A DNA stretch of 64,000 bases, taken from Fimbriiglobus ruber. GTDB lineage: Bacteria; Planctomycetota; Planctomycetia; Gemmatales; Gemmataceae. The stretch lies in NCBI RefSeq assembly GCF_002197845.1, contig NZ_NIDE01000008.1:310001-374000 (forward strand), given 5' to 3'. Below the pieces are notes generated by a model, which had not been told where the DNA came from, ran no database searches, and saw only the letters and a program-made list of their open reading frames with translations. Below, piece by piece: positions 15,527-25,031 of this stretch; position 1 is the stretch's first letter, and every line of letters begins with the position of its first letter. Made by a program: the position numbers and the translations under genes.

Positions 15527-15967
15527 ATGAGCTTGAACGACGAACTGAAGGCCCGCGTCACCGCCGCAATGAAGGGTGGAGACACGTTGACCCGTGATAC
15601 GTTGCGGACCGTCTTGGGAGAGGCCCAGATGGATGCCCTTCGGCGCAAGGGTGAGATCACCGACGACTCCATCCTCGGAGTCGTTCGGAAGGCGGTCGCC
15701 GGTCTCAAGGAAACGATTCCGCTGGCCAAGAAGGACGGGCGGGACACGACTCACCAGGAGGCCGAGTTGGGTCTGCTGGAGGCTCTTCTGCCCAAGGTGT
15801 GGGAGCGGGATGCCATCGCCACCGCACTCGCAGCACTCCGTGAAGAACTCCGTGCGGCCAAGAGCGACGGACAGGCGATAGGGGTCGCCATGAAAGCCCT
15901 CAAAGCACTTGGGGCGGCGACCAACCCGGACGATGTGAAGGCGGTTGTCAGCGCGGCGCGGGCTTAA
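15527..15967 (+). CDS. YqeY / GatB-YqeY domain protein
   Basis: 146 residues from ATG 15527, preceded by AAAGAG; the upstream in-frame start at 15485 adds unconserved residues. The sequence [40 protein letters not shown] and the C-terminal [19 protein letters not shown] follow the YqeY family, whose usual length is about 148. YqeY resembles the tRNA-binding tail of the GatB amidotransferase subunit; its cellular role is unsettled. The next gene starts 14 bp downstream with its own ribosome binding site, so the two probably form an operon. Confidence 0.9.
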   Translation: MSLNDELKARVTAAMKGGDTLTRDTLRTVLGEAQMDALRRKGEITDDSILGVVRKAVAGLKETIPLAKKDGRDTTHQEAELGLLEALLPKVWERDAIATALAALREELRAAKSDGQAIGVAMKALKALGAATNPDDVKAVVSAARA

Positions 15968-15981
15968 CCCTGGAGGAGTTC

Positions 15982-16473
15982 ATGTCAACCGATACCCCCA
16001 AAAGCCTCCGCGAGCATGTGCTCTACCTACTTCAAGGCGGTGGCGCGCACCTCTCGTTCGATAAAGCGGTTGAAGGCGTCCCGCCGCACCTTCGGGGGGC
16101 GAAGGTCGAGCCCGTTCCTCACACCCCGTGGCGGCTCCTCGAACACCTTCGCATCGCCCAGTGGGACATCCTTCAGTTCACCATCGACCTGAACCATAAG
16201 TCGCCGGATTGGCCCGCCGGGTATTGGCCGAATGGAGATGCACCACCCGATGATGTGGCCTGGGACCGTGCCGTGGAGGCCTATCGGGCGGACAACCAAG
16301 CGATGCAAACACTGGTGGCAGATCCGGCGACCGATTTGTTCGCCCGCATCCCGCACGGGGACGGCCAGACGGTACTGCGGGAAGCCTTGCTTGTGGCCGA
16401 CCACGCCGCGTACCACCTTGGCCAACTTGTCGTCGTTCGCCGGCTTCTGGGGTGCTGGCCCGAGGACGCGTGA
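15982..16473 (+). CDS. DinB-like (DUF664/DinB_2) putative metal-dependent protein
   Basis: 163 residues; GGAGG lies eight bases before ATG 15982. The four-helix DinB pattern is suggested by the His positions in [19 protein letters not shown] and [20 protein letters not shown], which in the family bind a divalent metal. Members include thiol-S-transferases and proteins of unknown role; nothing here fixes a substrate. The gene follows the yqeY-like gene at 14 bp. Length fits the family. Confidence 0.85.
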   Translation: MSTDTPKSLREHVLYLLQGGGAHLSFDKAVEGVPPHLRGAKVEPVPHTPWRLLEHLRIAQWDILQFTIDLNHKSPDWPAGYWPNGDAPPDDVAWDRAVEAYRADNQAMQTLVADPATDLFARIPHGDGQTVLREALLVADHAAYHLGQLVVVRRLLGCWPEDA

Positions 16474-16626
16474 GGGCCGACTCTGACGACTTCCTTGGAG
16501 CTGACTTGGTGATTCAGCACAGTTCTTTTAGAACTGAACGCTTGGGACGTGGGAAGGGCTTGCACTTTCATCCCTAGAGTGCCAAACCCATCCCTCATTT
16601 CCCTGCTCACGTCCTCAAAGAAGCCA

Positions 16627-17670
16627 TCATTCGTCCTTCGGCGGCGTGAAGTCCGCGATCCACAACTGCGTCGGACTGCGGCCGTCGCGGCTGCTGGTCC
16701 ACATCACCTTCTTGTAATCGGGCGAGAACACCGGCAGCACGTCCTGGCCCGGGGCAAAGGTGACGCGGGCCGTTTTACCGCTGTCGATATTCATCCAGTA
16801 AAGGTCGTAGTTCGGCCTGGCTGTTTCGTCCGAGTGGTCGGCGGCGGTGTAGATGATGTGCTTGCCGTCCTTGTACCAGAACGGCGCCCAGTACACCCAC
16901 TTGTCGTTGTTCGTCAGCGCCCGCTCGCCGGTGCCGTCCGCGTTGATGACGTAGAGTTGCAGCCGGTCTTTTTCCTTGCGGTCCGAGCGGAAGACGATCT
17001 TCGTCCCGTCCGGGCTGAAGAATGGGCCGCCGTTGTAGCAGTTCAGTGCGGTCGTGATCTGCTTGGCGCCGGTGCCGTCCGCGTTCATCGTGTAGATTTG
17101 CACGTTCCCGGCGGACCCGGAGCTGTACACGATCCGCTTTCCGTCGGCCGAGTAGCTGCCCTCGGCGGTGTACACCTTGGAGTCCGGCGTCAGGCACTTG
17201 AGGTCGGTGCCGTCCGGGTTCGCCTCGTAGATCTTCATGTACTTGTCGAAGTCCCACGAGTACCGTCGGCGGACGCCCTTCTTGCGGTCCTCCTCGCGCT
17301 GCCGGAACTCGGCTTCCTGGTGGGCTTTCACGTCCGGGTCTTCGTGGCTGGACGCGAAAATCACCCGCTTGCCGTCCGGGCGGAAGTACGAACAGGTCGT
17401 CCGCCCGAGGCCCGGGCTAATCTTTCGGAACGCCCCGGTTTCGAGATTTTGCACGAAGATCTGGTAAAACGGGTTGCCGGTCCCCGCCTCCTCGGCCTGG
17501 AAGATCACTTGCTTTCCGTCCGGCGAGAAGTACCCTTCGCCCGCGCGGACGAAGCCGGTCGTGACCTGCTTGATGTTCGCGAGGTGGGCGGCCTCTTTTT
17601 GCGCCCAGTCCGGGGCTTGCGCCGGGTCGGCGCCGGGAACCAGGGCGAGGGCGAGAAACAACGGGGTCAT
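16627..17670 (-). CDS. secreted TolB-like beta-propeller (PD40 repeats)
   Basis: 347 residues from ATG 17670 (MTPLFLALALVPGADPAQAP, signal peptide). A longer open frame up to 18240 crosses the HNH gene and is not credible. PD40 repeats are plain: GYFSPDGKQVIFQAEEAG, SYFRPDGKRVIFASSH, FSPDGTKIVFRSDRKEKDR and VFSPDYKKVMWTSSRDGR. Such propellers bind partner proteins or peptides in the periplasm; unlike TolB itself there is no Pal/Tol gene nearby. The gene ends with FTPPKDE. It is divergent from the HNH gene about 100 bp away. Confidence 0.88.
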   Translation of the reverse strand: MTPLFLALALVPGADPAQAPDWAQKEAAHLANIKQVTTGFVRAGEGYFSPDGKQVIFQAEEAGTGNPFYQIFVQNLETGAFRKISPGLGRTTCSYFRPDGKRVIFASSHEDPDVKAHQEAEFRQREEDRKKGVRRRYSWDFDKYMKIYEANPDGTDLKCLTPDSKVYTAEGSYSADGKRIVYSSGSAGNVQIYTMNADGTGAKQITTALNCYNGGPFFSPDGTKIVFRSDRKEKDRLQLYVINADGTGERALTNNDKWVYWAPFWYKDGKHIIYTAADHSDETARPNYDLYWMNIDSGKTARVTFAPGQDVLPVFSPDYKKVMWTSSRDGRSPTQLWIADFTPPKDE

Positions 17671-17772
17671 CGGAAACCTCGGGAGGTGGGAATTCGGGGG
17701 TGGCAGCGCGAACCTTGCCCGGGTTAATTTATCAGAATGGTGTGCGTTTACCCCGGTCCAGGTGGGGCTGGC

Positions 17773-18078
17773 ATGCGACCGGCCGACGAACTCCCGATTC
17801 CGTGCGAGCTGTGCCTTCGGGGCTTCACCCGCCGGCAACTCACGCAGCACCACGGCAAGCCGAAATCCAAAGGCGGCACCCGCGAGCATGTCGAATTGCT
17901 CTGTTCGCAGTGCCACACCATGGTTCACGCGACGTTCACGAATGCGACCCTGGCGGCGCTGTACCCGACCGCCGAGCAACTTCGTGGGGCGCCGGAACTG
18001 GCCCCGTTCCTGAAGTGGGTTCGCAAACAACCCGCGTCCCGGCGGAAAGCCAACAAGCCGCGCCGCAAGAAGGTCTAG
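17773..18078 (+). CDS. small HNH endonuclease-like protein
   Basis: 101 residues from ATG 17773, preceded by GGTGGGG; an ATG at 17737 lacks such a site. Zinc-HNH pattern: CELC, then TQHHGKPKSKGG, then LLCSQCHTMVHATFT. The paired Cys and His residues fit a treble-clef ββα-metal nuclease. The C-terminus is very basic (PASRRKANKPRRKKV), consistent with nucleic acid binding. The protein is short and stands alone, with no modification methylase beside it, so a restriction role is not indicated. The following gene starts seven bases after its stop. Confidence 0.8.
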   Translation: MRPADELPIPCELCLRGFTRRQLTQHHGKPKSKGGTREHVELLCSQCHTMVHATFTNATLAALYPTAEQLRGAPELAPFLKWVRKQPASRRKANKPRRKKV

Positions 18079-18637
18079 GCCGCCCGTGCAATTACCGCCC
18101 GCTCCGGTCGTCCGCCCCATTCCCATCGCCCTCCTGGTCGCGGCCGCCGCCCTGCCGGCCGCGTTTACCCTCGCGCCGGCCCTCGACCACGATACGTGGT
18201 GGCACATCAAGGTCGGCGAACTCGTCTGCACCAGCGGCACCGTCCCGTCAACCGACCCGTTCTCTCGCCTGGGCCGAGAGCAGCCGACGCCATGGGTGGC
18301 ATACAGCTGGCTCTACGACATCGGGATTTACCAGGTGTATGCCCATTTCGGCGCGGCCGGGATATTGTGGGTGCGCGCCGCGCTCGGTGCGCTTTCGACG
18401 GCAGCGGTGCTGGGCCTCGCGGTCCGCCGCGGCGTGACCACCACGGCGTTGATTGCGGCAGGCATGGCCGCCGTCACTCTGATGCCGCTCATGCGCGAGC
18501 GGCCGTGGCATTTCAGCATCGCGTTCACTGCCGTGACGGCGGCTGTCGCGCAGGATTTGCGCGGGGGCGGATCGGTCCGCCGGGCCATGTGGCTGCCGCT
18601 CCTGTTCGCGCTTTGGGCGAACCTTCACATCCAATTC

Positions 18638-19917
18638 CAGTAGTTCAAAATCCCCGTGAGTGAAACCCTTTATTCTTTAAACAGTTATGTTCGCGTATCA
18701 GAAAGCGTTTCGTTGTCGTTATTTCCTTGAGCAAGTACGGCCAACATCCACCTGAACTGGAATCGTTTCGATGCCGCTTGCACTCGCGGGTGCCTGTCCT
18801 CCCCGAACCAGAGCGCCTGAAACCACACCCAAAGGTTTCGCAGCAACAGGGCCAGACCCACGAAGAACGATCGCAGGATCGGGTTCCGGGTACTGGTCCG
18901 GATTCGCGCCTGACCGAGTTGCCGATAGCTGCTTTCGATCCCGAACCGTGTGCGATACGCGTCACGCACGTCCCTCGGTGCACCCGACACACGCCAGCTG
19001 GCGAATACCAACGTCTTGGCCCGCCGCTTGTTCGTCCGGTGGTGGCGGTAGCTCTTGTAACTCACACAGACCCTCACGGTCACCTCCTCACCCTTGTGAC
19101 GGTGCGTGTGACGATACCAGCCGGCGGGCTTGCGCCGGAACATCCGCCATCCCGTGGACTTCTTCCCGCGACGCGGCTTCCGCCCGCGCATCACCACGGG
19201 CATCAGGAAGGGACAGTTGCGCTCCTGGAGAAACTGCATCACGGCGACGCTGAAAAACCCCCGATCCAGAAGCAGTTTGCGAATCCTCACGCCGCTGTTC
19301 CCGACCTCGGTCAGGAGTCGTTGCAGAACCTCGACCGTCGAGTCTTCCGCCCGGACCCACGTGTACGCCAGGGTATACCTGTGCCCATGATGAATCAGAC
19401 AGGCGGTGGCGTAGGTAAAAAACGTGGTCGTCCCCGAGCGTGGCTTGTTGCCCCGGACGTGATTCTTGGGACCGTGTCCGTGATACGGAATTTCGTGGTA
19501 ATCGATCGCCAGATCCCGAGACCGGCGGCGCGTGTTCGGCGGCAGCGGTTCGCGCAAGGCGTGGTTCAGCTTGGCTTCGAGCGGCTTGCGCTGTTTGGGC
19601 AGACGCGACTTCAATTCGCTGCGCGCCGTCTGATCGGAGATCGTACCCAGACGAAGGCAGGCCCCGAACAACGAGATGATGTTGGCCGCAGCCGTCAACA
19701 CGACCTGGAGCAGAACCGGCGCAGAACATTTGCGCGAACTCGATGGTCTGAAGATCGGAGAGATCAGTTCCGCAGCCCGATCTTGAATTTGCCGGGAACA
19801 CAGTTTAGGCTTCTTGGCAGAACGCATGTTTCGCCACTCCATGGCTAGGTCGTGCTAACCCACTATGGAGCCGAAACATGCGTTTTTTTCAAGACCACCT
19901 CCAATTTTGAACTACTG
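18638..19917 (-). mobile_element. IS4/ISH3-type element, complete, AATTC target duplication
   Basis: 1,280 bp. The inverted ends are CAGTAGTTCAAAAT (18638; perfect complement ending 19917). AATTC is duplicated at 18633-18637 and 19918-19922; 5-bp duplications are usual for ISH3. It is inserted inside a multi-TM gene, whose reading frame is restored by precise excision. Confidence 0.92.
18685..19842 (-). CDS. IS4/ISH3-like DDE transposase
   Basis: 385 residues. DDE motifs: Asp in LAIDYHEIPYHGHG, Asp in LLLDRGFFSVAVMQFL, and the Glu in TRFGIESSYRQLGQARIRT, followed by the LRSFFVGLALLLRNLWVW helix that is typical of ISH3-like enzymes. The frame is complete, start and stop lie within the inverted ends, and the element has an intact duplication, so it is probably mobile. 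Start could be ATG 19842 or the Met five codons later. Confidence 0.88.
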   Translation of the reverse strand: MEWRNMRSAKKPKLCSRQIQDRAAELISPIFRPSSSRKCSAPVLLQVVLTAAANIISLFGACLRLGTISDQTARSELKSRLPKQRKPLEAKLNHALREPLPPNTRRRSRDLAIDYHEIPYHGHGPKNHVRGNKPRSGTTTFFTYATACLIHHGHRYTLAYTWVRAEDSTVEVLQRLLTEVGNSGVRIRKLLLDRGFFSVAVMQFLQERNCPFLMPVVMRGRKPRRGKKSTGWRMFRRKPAGWYRHTHRHKGEEVTVRVCVSYKSYRHHRTNKRRAKTLVFASWRVSGAPRDVRDAYRTRFGIESSYRQLGQARIRTSTRNPILRSFFVGLALLLRNLWVWFQALWFGEDRHPRVQAASKRFQFRWMLAVLAQGNNDNETLSDTRT

Positions 19918-20889
19918 AATTCGTATTCGGCTGGTTAGTCCTCGGACTCGCGTGTTTGTTCCCCGGCCGGGCGAAGCGGTGGCCGCTCGTCGCGCTGGCC
20001 GCGGCGTGCGTGGCAGGCGTCGCGGTGAACCCGTACCACGTCCGGCTGTTCGGCGTGGTGTGGGAGTACGCGACACAGACCGGGCCGTTGCGGGGCGTGC
20101 AGGAACTTGCCCCGCCGGATCCGGCCGCGCCGTGGGCGTGGGTCGCCGGCGCGTTGCTCGCGTGGGCGGGGGTTGTCGTCGTCCGCCGGCGACCTGTCGA
20201 CGGGTTCGCGATCGCGCTGCTTGTTGGCGGATTGTTTTTCTCGTTGCGCATGCGCCGCGATGTCTGGTTCGCGAGCGTGGTCGCGCTAACTGTTCTGAGA
20301 GATTCGGGTGAAGTGATCGGCCCTCGGATGAGAACGCTCGCCGTCGTCGGCATCGTGGCCGCGACGTTCCTGGCACTACATGCGATCCAACTGGCCGGGC
20401 TCGGGCCGCCGGCCGACCCGGGCGCGGCGAACACTGAGATTTACCCGTCCGGGCGGCGGAATATGTTCGCTCGCGCGACCTGCCGGGGCCGCTGTTCAAT
20501 TCGTTCGACTGGGGTGGCTATCTCATTGCCGCACTCCCCGAGCATCCCGTCTCGATCGACGGGCGGACGAACCTGTACGGCAGCGCCCGCGTGACCCGCG
20601 CGATGGCGACCTGGAACGGCGAACCGGGCTGGGACGCCGACCCGGACCTCAAATCCGCGCGGCTCGTCATCGCGCCACAGGGCATGATGTTGACCGAGTT
20701 GCTGCGTGAACGCTTTGAGGAATGGCAGATGGTTTACGAGGATGCGACGGCTGTGGTTTTCTGTCGTCGGTAGAGAGAGGTGTGAGTTCGGCCGAGGAAC
20801 GTCACCCTCTCCAACAGAGGGTTCTTATCTGGATAATTTAATAAACTAATGTACACTATATCGGGCTTAGGGCGACCGGAACAATTACT

Positions 20890-21861
20890 TCACCCTTTGG
20901 CCGCACCCGAAACTCCTTGGCGTGGCCGGATGGTATAGTTCCAACTCGGACAGGTCTTATGCCGTCGCAAGCGCAACTTCCTCATCTCGTGATCCGTGAC
21001 CTTCAGGCCCCTCTCATAGTTTCCCCGCAACAACACGGCTTTCACCTGCAAGCCTGTTTCGGTTCTCGTGTCCTGAATATAGCCCAACAAGATCAACCAC
21101 GAACGCAAGGGCTTGCCGGCCCAGTTGATGCTGATAAAGCTGAACAGCCGATGCTCAATCGGGTTCCACTTGGAGCCACCGCGGGGGTAGTGGCACACCG
21201 TCACCTCCAGGTTGAAGGCGTCAGCCAGCCGTTCCTGCAACTGACGCTTCCACATCCGAGGCCGACAGCCATTACTGCCACCCGAGTCCGCCAGGATCAG
21301 GAGTTTGGTAGCGTCCGGGAAACGACGGCGACCGTGGCTCTTCCACCACGAGACAATCGCATCGACCGCAAACTCCGGCGTGTCGGCCGATTCGCCCACG
21401 TACACGTAACCGCGGTCGTGTTGTACCAGGTAGATGCCATACGGGGTGGCCCGGCCCTCGGCGTCACTGAGGAAGTCATAAGCGTTGACCTCGTCCGCCT
21501 CGTGGCACCAGGTCTGCCCATCCTGCTGGAAGTTGCCGATCAACTCTTTTTTCTTGGTATCCACGCTGATGACCGGCCTGCCCGCTTTCAGGAACCGCCG
21601 CTTCTGGTGGGCGATGTAGCGGAACTGACGATCCCGATCGGGGTGCGGTGGGCCGGTAAACCGTTTCCGATTCGCCTTCAACGAGTACTTGAGTTTGTGG
21701 AGCAAACGCCGGACGGTCTTGGGGTCGATGGCATGGCCTCGTTGGGCCAGCAGTTGGCCCAGTCGCTTCAGGCTCAGACGCACCCACCGCTGTTTCGTCA
21801 TCGGGTCGCCGCCGGTGTCATCGACCAGCAGGGCTACCAGGTCTCGCTCCAGGACCGGATC
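20890..21861 (-). CDS. ISAzo13-family transposase, orfB part (DDE domain, -1 frame)
   Basis: This frame carries the Rhodopirellula-type transposase DDE domain: Asp in PVISVDTKKKELIGNF, Asp in LLILADSGGSNGCRP, Glu in SKWNPIEHRLFSFISINWAG. It is open from the A-run at 21861-21868 to the stop at 20890 but has no good start; a Met at 21801 is inside the conserved region. Joining the upstream frame by a -1 shift on A_AAA_AAG (21861-21867) gives GKKDPVLERDLVALLVDDT and a protein of about 425 residues, the normal length for the family. Confidence 0.85.
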   Translation of the reverse strand, partial: DPVLERDLVALLVDDTGGDPMTKQRWVRLSLKRLGQLLAQRGHAIDPKTVRRLLHKLKYSLKANRKRFTGPPHPDRDRQFRYIAHQKRRFLKAGRPVISVDTKKKELIGNFQQDGQTWCHEADEVNAYDFLSDAEGRATPYGIYLVQHDRGYVYVGESADTPEFAVDAIVSWWKSHGRRRFPDATKLLILADSGGSNGCRPRMWKRQLQERLADAFNLEVTVCHYPRGGSKWNPIEHRLFSFISINWAGKPLRSWLILLGYIQDTRTETGLQVKAVLLRGNYERGLKVTDHEMRKLRLRRHKTCPSWNYTIRPRQGVSGAAKG

Positions 21862-22169
21862 TTTTTTTCCAAGGGCGGGCGGCCCGCTCCAGGGCGGCGG
21901 ACCCGTCCCGGCGGGAGGTTGGCAAAAGCCGACCCTAACTCTTGGCGTCCCCGGCGAATGGTCTGGACGTGGAGGCCTGTGATGGAGGATACCAGGCGGT
22001 CACCGCCGTGGCCGATGCGCTGGGCTTCCCAGGCCGCCAGCCAGCGTCGCTGTTGCTCGTTGAGCCGACTGAGGAGCAAGTTGAGTTGTCGGTGGACCTC
22101 CTTGTTGGGATGGTCTGTCGCCTGGAGGCAATCAGGACATCGACATTGGTGAAGCGGGGTAGGGTGCAT
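21834..22169 (-). CDS. ISAzo13-family transposase, orfA part (N-terminal helical domain)
   Basis: From ATG 22169 (MHPTPLHQCRCPDCLQA) the frame encodes about 100 residues with a helix-turn-helix-like segment (LVSSITGLHVQTIRRGRQEL) and a basic, Pro/Gly-rich linker, and it ends at a stop at 21834 shortly after GRPPLEKK. At PLEKK the DNA is A_AAA_AAG in the correct phase for -1 slippage into the DDE frame. Unusual for the family, which is mostly described with one open frame; a simple one-base indel in the A-run is the alternative. Confidence 0.75.
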   Translation of the reverse strand: MHPTPLHQCRCPDCLQATDHPNKEVHRQLNLLLSRLNEQQRRWLAAWEAQRIGHGGDRLVSSITGLHVQTIRRGRQELGSAFANLPPGRVRRPGAGRPPLEKKIRSWSETW

Positions 22170-22305
22170 GATGTGGTCTCCAGCTGACGCAACAAGCCAT
22201 GCAAGTGATTGTAGGGACAAGGGTGAAGTAATTGTTCCGGCCGCCCTTAGCGGGCAAACCGCTTCCCGGCAAACGGATTCAGTACACAGCCTCTCGGAGC
22301 AATCC

Positions 22306-22950
22306 ATGCCATCCGACTTCACGACCCACGATCTGGGTGACGGGCACCCGTTCCTGACGGGCACTCTCCCGGCGGATCTTGTCTGGGATGCCACGAAATT
22401 TGAACAGGTTTGGGTACTCCATCCCGCCGAGAGACATGTCATCCATATGCCCGGCGGTCCGGTTCAGACGCCCCGCTGGCAGCAGGCTTACGGCGCCGAT
22501 TACCACTACACCGGCCGGACCAACACGGCCCTGCCGGTTCCACCCGTTCTCGAACCGCTTCGCGAGTGGGTCCGGCAGTCGATCGATCCGCGGCTCAACG
22601 CATTGTTGCTGAACTGGTACGACGGCCCGGGTCACTACATCGGCCCGCACCACGACAGTACGAAAGACATGGTCCCCGACAGCCCGATCGTCACGCTCTC
22701 GTTCGGCGAGACCCGGGTCTTTCGGCTCACCCGTGGCCGTGGTGGGGAGAAAGAGTTGAGGGATTTTGAAGCCTCGAACGGGGTGGTGTTCGTGCTGCCG
22801 TTCGCAACCAATCTGGCGTGGAAGCACGCGGTCCCGAAGTCGGCCCGGTATTGCGGTCGGCGAATTTCCGTGACCCTTCGGGCATTCACATCGGGAGGGG
22901 TCGACGAGGTCGTCGAAGAGATCGCACAAAATCATTCCACGACGTGTTAG
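22306..22950 (+). CDS. AlkB-like 2-oxoglutarate/Fe(II) dioxygenase
   Basis: 214 residues from ATG 22306, with GGAG upstream; the longer open frame from 22168 runs through the ISAzo13 end and is not native. Core motifs: the iron ligands in IGPHHDSTKDM (His-x-Asp) and in WKHAVPK (His), and the Arg-rich end CGRRISVTLRAF that binds 2-oxoglutarate. The NALLLNWYDGPGHYIGPHHD block is typical of AlkB-like proteins. The family removes alkyl groups from nucleic acids or proteins by oxidation. Because the ISAzo13 element ends 55 bp upstream, the original promoter has probably been displaced. Confidence 0.88.
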   Translation: MPSDFTTHDLGDGHPFLTGTLPADLVWDATKFEQVWVLHPAERHVIHMPGGPVQTPRWQQAYGADYHYTGRTNTALPVPPVLEPLREWVRQSIDPRLNALLLNWYDGPGHYIGPHHDSTKDMVPDSPIVTLSFGETRVFRLTRGRGGEKELRDFEASNGVVFVLPFATNLAWKHAVPKSARYCGRRISVTLRAFTSGGVDEVVEEIAQNHSTTC

Positions 22951-23042
22951 GTTTTTCATCCGCCGGTCGAACTGTGTGATGTCTGGGGGGCGGGGTCGAG
23001 AAGCCCGCTCGCACCTGCTTCATTCACACAAGAGAGCCGCCG

Positions 23043-23930
23043 ATGAAACGCCCGACTTCGACCCGCCGGAACCGTTCTCGCACGGGTTTCACGTTGATCG
23101 AGTTGCTGGTGGTGATTGCCATCATCGCGATCCTGATCGGACTGTTACTGCCGGCCGTTCAAAAAGTCCGCGAATCCGCCGCCCGGATGAGCAGTACAAA
23201 CAACCTCAAGCAGATCGGTCTCAGTTTCCACAACTACGCCTCGGCCAACGGGGACAACCTGCCTCACTGCGCGAGCGGGCCGACGCTGACCGGGTACGGC
23301 TGGACCGGGTACTACCCCGGAGCTTTCTATCAACTCCTGCCGTACCTTGAGCAACAAGCGGTGTACGACCAAGGTGCCGCGGGCGGTACGACCGTTATCA
23401 AGGCGTTCGTCAGCCCGGCCGACAACTCGAATCCGAGCCCGATCGCGACAAACCTTGCCAATCTCGCCCTGACCAGTTACGCGGCGAACGGTAACCTTGT
23501 GGCGGTTACTGCCGGATCGTATCCGGTCACAACCAACCTGGGCCGGGTGCCGGACGGCACTTCGGGCACCATACTCACGTCCGAGCAGCGGATGAACTGC
23601 AACGCCACACCGACGCAGCTAAACACGTGGATGCATTTCTACCCGTATCAAGGGCTGATCGCGGGCGGCCCGGCCGCGAGTCCGTCTACTTTGGTCGCGA
23701 ACGCCCCGCCGCCGCCGGCCGGGAATCTGGGCGGTCCCACGGCAACGTGTCTCCAGTCGGCCCCGAGCGGCTCACATACCGGCATCATCCTGACCGGGAT
23801 GCTCGACGGGAGTGTCCGTGGTATCACGCAGACCGGGGCCTCGGCCGCGATCAGCGGGTATCCGGCCGCGACCAACTGGGCCGCCGCCATGACGCCCGCG
23901 GGCGGCGAGATTCCCGGGGCGAACTGGTGA
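23043..23930 (+). CDS. DUF1559 type II pseudopilin (H-X9-DG)
   Basis: 295 residues. A basic leader is followed by the prepilin motif [17 protein letters not shown] and [18 protein letters not shown], then the DUF1559 body with [15 protein letters not shown] and the C-terminal signature [12 protein letters not shown] (His, nine residues, Asp-Gly). These pseudopilins occur in tens to hundreds of copies in planctomycete genomes and are processed by a prepilin peptidase; their assembled structure and function are not well known. The gene converges with a second DUF1559 gene, with a strong hairpin between them. Confidence 0.95.
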   Translation: MKRPTSTRRNRSRTGFTLIELLVVIAIIAILIGLLLPAVQKVRESAARMSSTNNLKQIGLSFHNYASANGDNLPHCASGPTLTGYGWTGYYPGAFYQLLPYLEQQAVYDQGAAGGTTVIKAFVSPADNSNPSPIATNLANLALTSYAANGNLVAVTAGSYPVTTNLGRVPDGTSGTILTSEQRMNCNATPTQLNTWMHFYPYQGLIAGGPAASPSTLVANAPPPPAGNLGGPTATCLQSAPSGSHTGIILTGMLDGSVRGITQTGASAAISGYPAATNWAAAMTPAGGEIPGANW

Positions 23931-23966
23931 CATCGAACTCGCGGATGCCGCCAAGATCCGGAAACG

Positions 23967-23999
23967 ACGCGGCCCCCGATACGATATCGGGGGCCGCGT
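23967..23999. terminator. bidirectional hairpin terminator
   Basis: Perfect 14-bp arms ACGCGGCCCCCGAT / ATCGGGGGCCGCGT with a 5-nt loop, located between the convergent pseudopilin genes. No T-run is needed for the shape, but the position and stability fit a shared terminator. Confidence 0.8.
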
Positions 24000-24029
24000 G
24001 GCGTTTGACGAACAAGGTCCGAGACGGGG

Positions 24030-25031
24030 TTAGTAGCTGGCCGTAATCACTTCGCCGTTCGACCGGGTGACGAGTGCCGCGAAAGTTCCGACGTCGACAG
24101 ACGAGGCGATGAAGCGGACCGACCCGTCGCCCATCAGCGTGTTGACGCCGCCGGTGTGGAAGGAGTACGGGGCGCTGCTGCCTTCGGTGCCGAACGTCGC
24201 GTTATTGTAGCCGCCGTACTGGGTGTAGTAGTCGAACCCGTTGGTGCAACCGACGGCGCAGGTGCCGGGGAAGCTGGTGCCGTCCGACGTCGAGGTGTAG
24301 AAGTCCAGGTCGGACGCGGGCCGGGACCACCCGCCGCCGTTGACTTGGACGGCCGTGGGCGTGCCGAAGGGCTTGTTGATCCGGAAGATCTGCGGGCGAC
24401 CGGCCGATTCCGTGACCATGACCGTGTTCGAGAGGCCGTCGGTCACCGAAGCCACGCGGATCTGGATCAGTTGGCCGGCCACGGTACTCTTCTGCATGAT
24501 CCCGGGAAGGTCCGTGCCGGTCGCGTTCACGTTGGTAGCGAGGTGCGAAACGCTGGTCGAGGCCGCGTAGTCAGTGAGCGCCACGATATTCCAGGTGTTC
24601 GTGGAGGGGTCGCCGTCCAGGGCGGTCGGGTGCTGGGCCGAGGGGCAGACGAAAATTTTGATCGTCTTCGACGTCACCGACAGGTTGGACGCGCCCGAGG
24701 TGTTCGTGGTGTTGTCGAACCAGTTCTTGGTCGGGTCGTAGATGTTGCGGATGTTGCCTTGCTCGATGAAAGGCAACACGCCGATCGTCCAGCTGATCCG
24801 CGGCCCGGTCGCCGGCCGCACGCTGTTCGGGAAATACTGGTAGGCGCTCTCGTAGTTGTAGATCGACAGCCCGATTTGTTTGAGATTGTTGGAGCAGGTC
24901 GACCGGGCCGCGGCCTCGCGGACTTTCTGAACGGCCGGGAGCAACAATCCGATCAGAATGGCAATGATGGCGATAACCACAAGCAATTCGATCAGAGTGA
25001 AACCACGGCGAGTTGGGCGGGTCGATGTCAC
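24030..25031 (-). CDS. DUF1559 type II pseudopilin (H-X9-DG), second copy
   Basis: 333 residues from GTG 25031, which has GAGGA eight bases upstream; a longer open frame to 25115 has no such site. Prepilin motif [19 protein letters not shown], then [20 protein letters not shown] and the signature [20 protein letters not shown] (His, nine residues, Asp-Gly). It is only distantly similar to the neighbouring copy after the leader, so the two are old paralogues, not a recent duplication. The prepilin leader is the shared targeting signal. Confidence 0.93.
   Translation of the reverse strand: MTSTRPTRRGFTLIELLVVIAIIAILIGLLLPAVQKVREAAARSTCSNNLKQIGLSIYNYESAYQYFPNSVRPATGPRISWTIGVLPFIEQGNIRNIYDPTKNWFDNTTNTSGASNLSVTSKTIKIFVCPSAQHPTALDGDPSTNTWNIVALTDYAASTSVSHLATNVNATGTDLPGIMQKSTVAGQLIQIRVASVTDGLSNTVMVTESAGRPQIFRINKPFGTPTAVQVNGGGWSRPASDLDFYTSTSDGTSFPGTCAVGCTNGFDYYTQYGGYNNATFGTEGSSAPYSFHTGGVNTLMGDGSVRFIASSVDVGTFAALVTRSNGEVITASY

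Larger units (their letters stand above)
18086..20773 (+). pseudogene. multi-TM membrane protein gene interrupted by an insertion sequence and a frameshift
   Basis: Segment 1 (18086-18637) encodes a membrane protein of the type seen in planctomycete glycosyltransferase-like families, with HDTWWHIKVGE after the first TM segment. It is broken at LHIQF by an ISH3-like element. Removing 18638-19917 and one copy of the AATTC duplication gives LWANLHIQFVFGWLVLGLA without frame change. Segment 2 continues with further TM segments. Near 20450-20457 one base is missing (GGGCGGCGGAA); shifting the frame restores GPLFNSFDWGGYLIAALP to the stop at 20773. The gene has thus been hit twice and should be inactive. 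Alternative: a homopolymer error for the second lesion. Confidence 0.85.
20865..22251 (-). mobile_element. ISAzo13-family element
   Basis: About 1.39 kb. Long inverted ends: GCTTAGGGCGACCGG... on the left (from ~20865) and the complement of GCTAAGGGCGGCCGG... on the right (to ~22251); the match continues through AACAATTACTTCACCCTT, so the ends are about 33 bp with two mismatches. A GG dinucleotide flanks both sides and may be the target duplication, but this is too short to be sure. The left stop codon of orfB lies in the inverted end. Confidence 0.85.

Noticed and set aside
16549-17727. 392-codon plus-strand open frame
   Set aside because: Opposite the PD40 propeller gene; no motif, Val/Arg/Gly-rich shadow.
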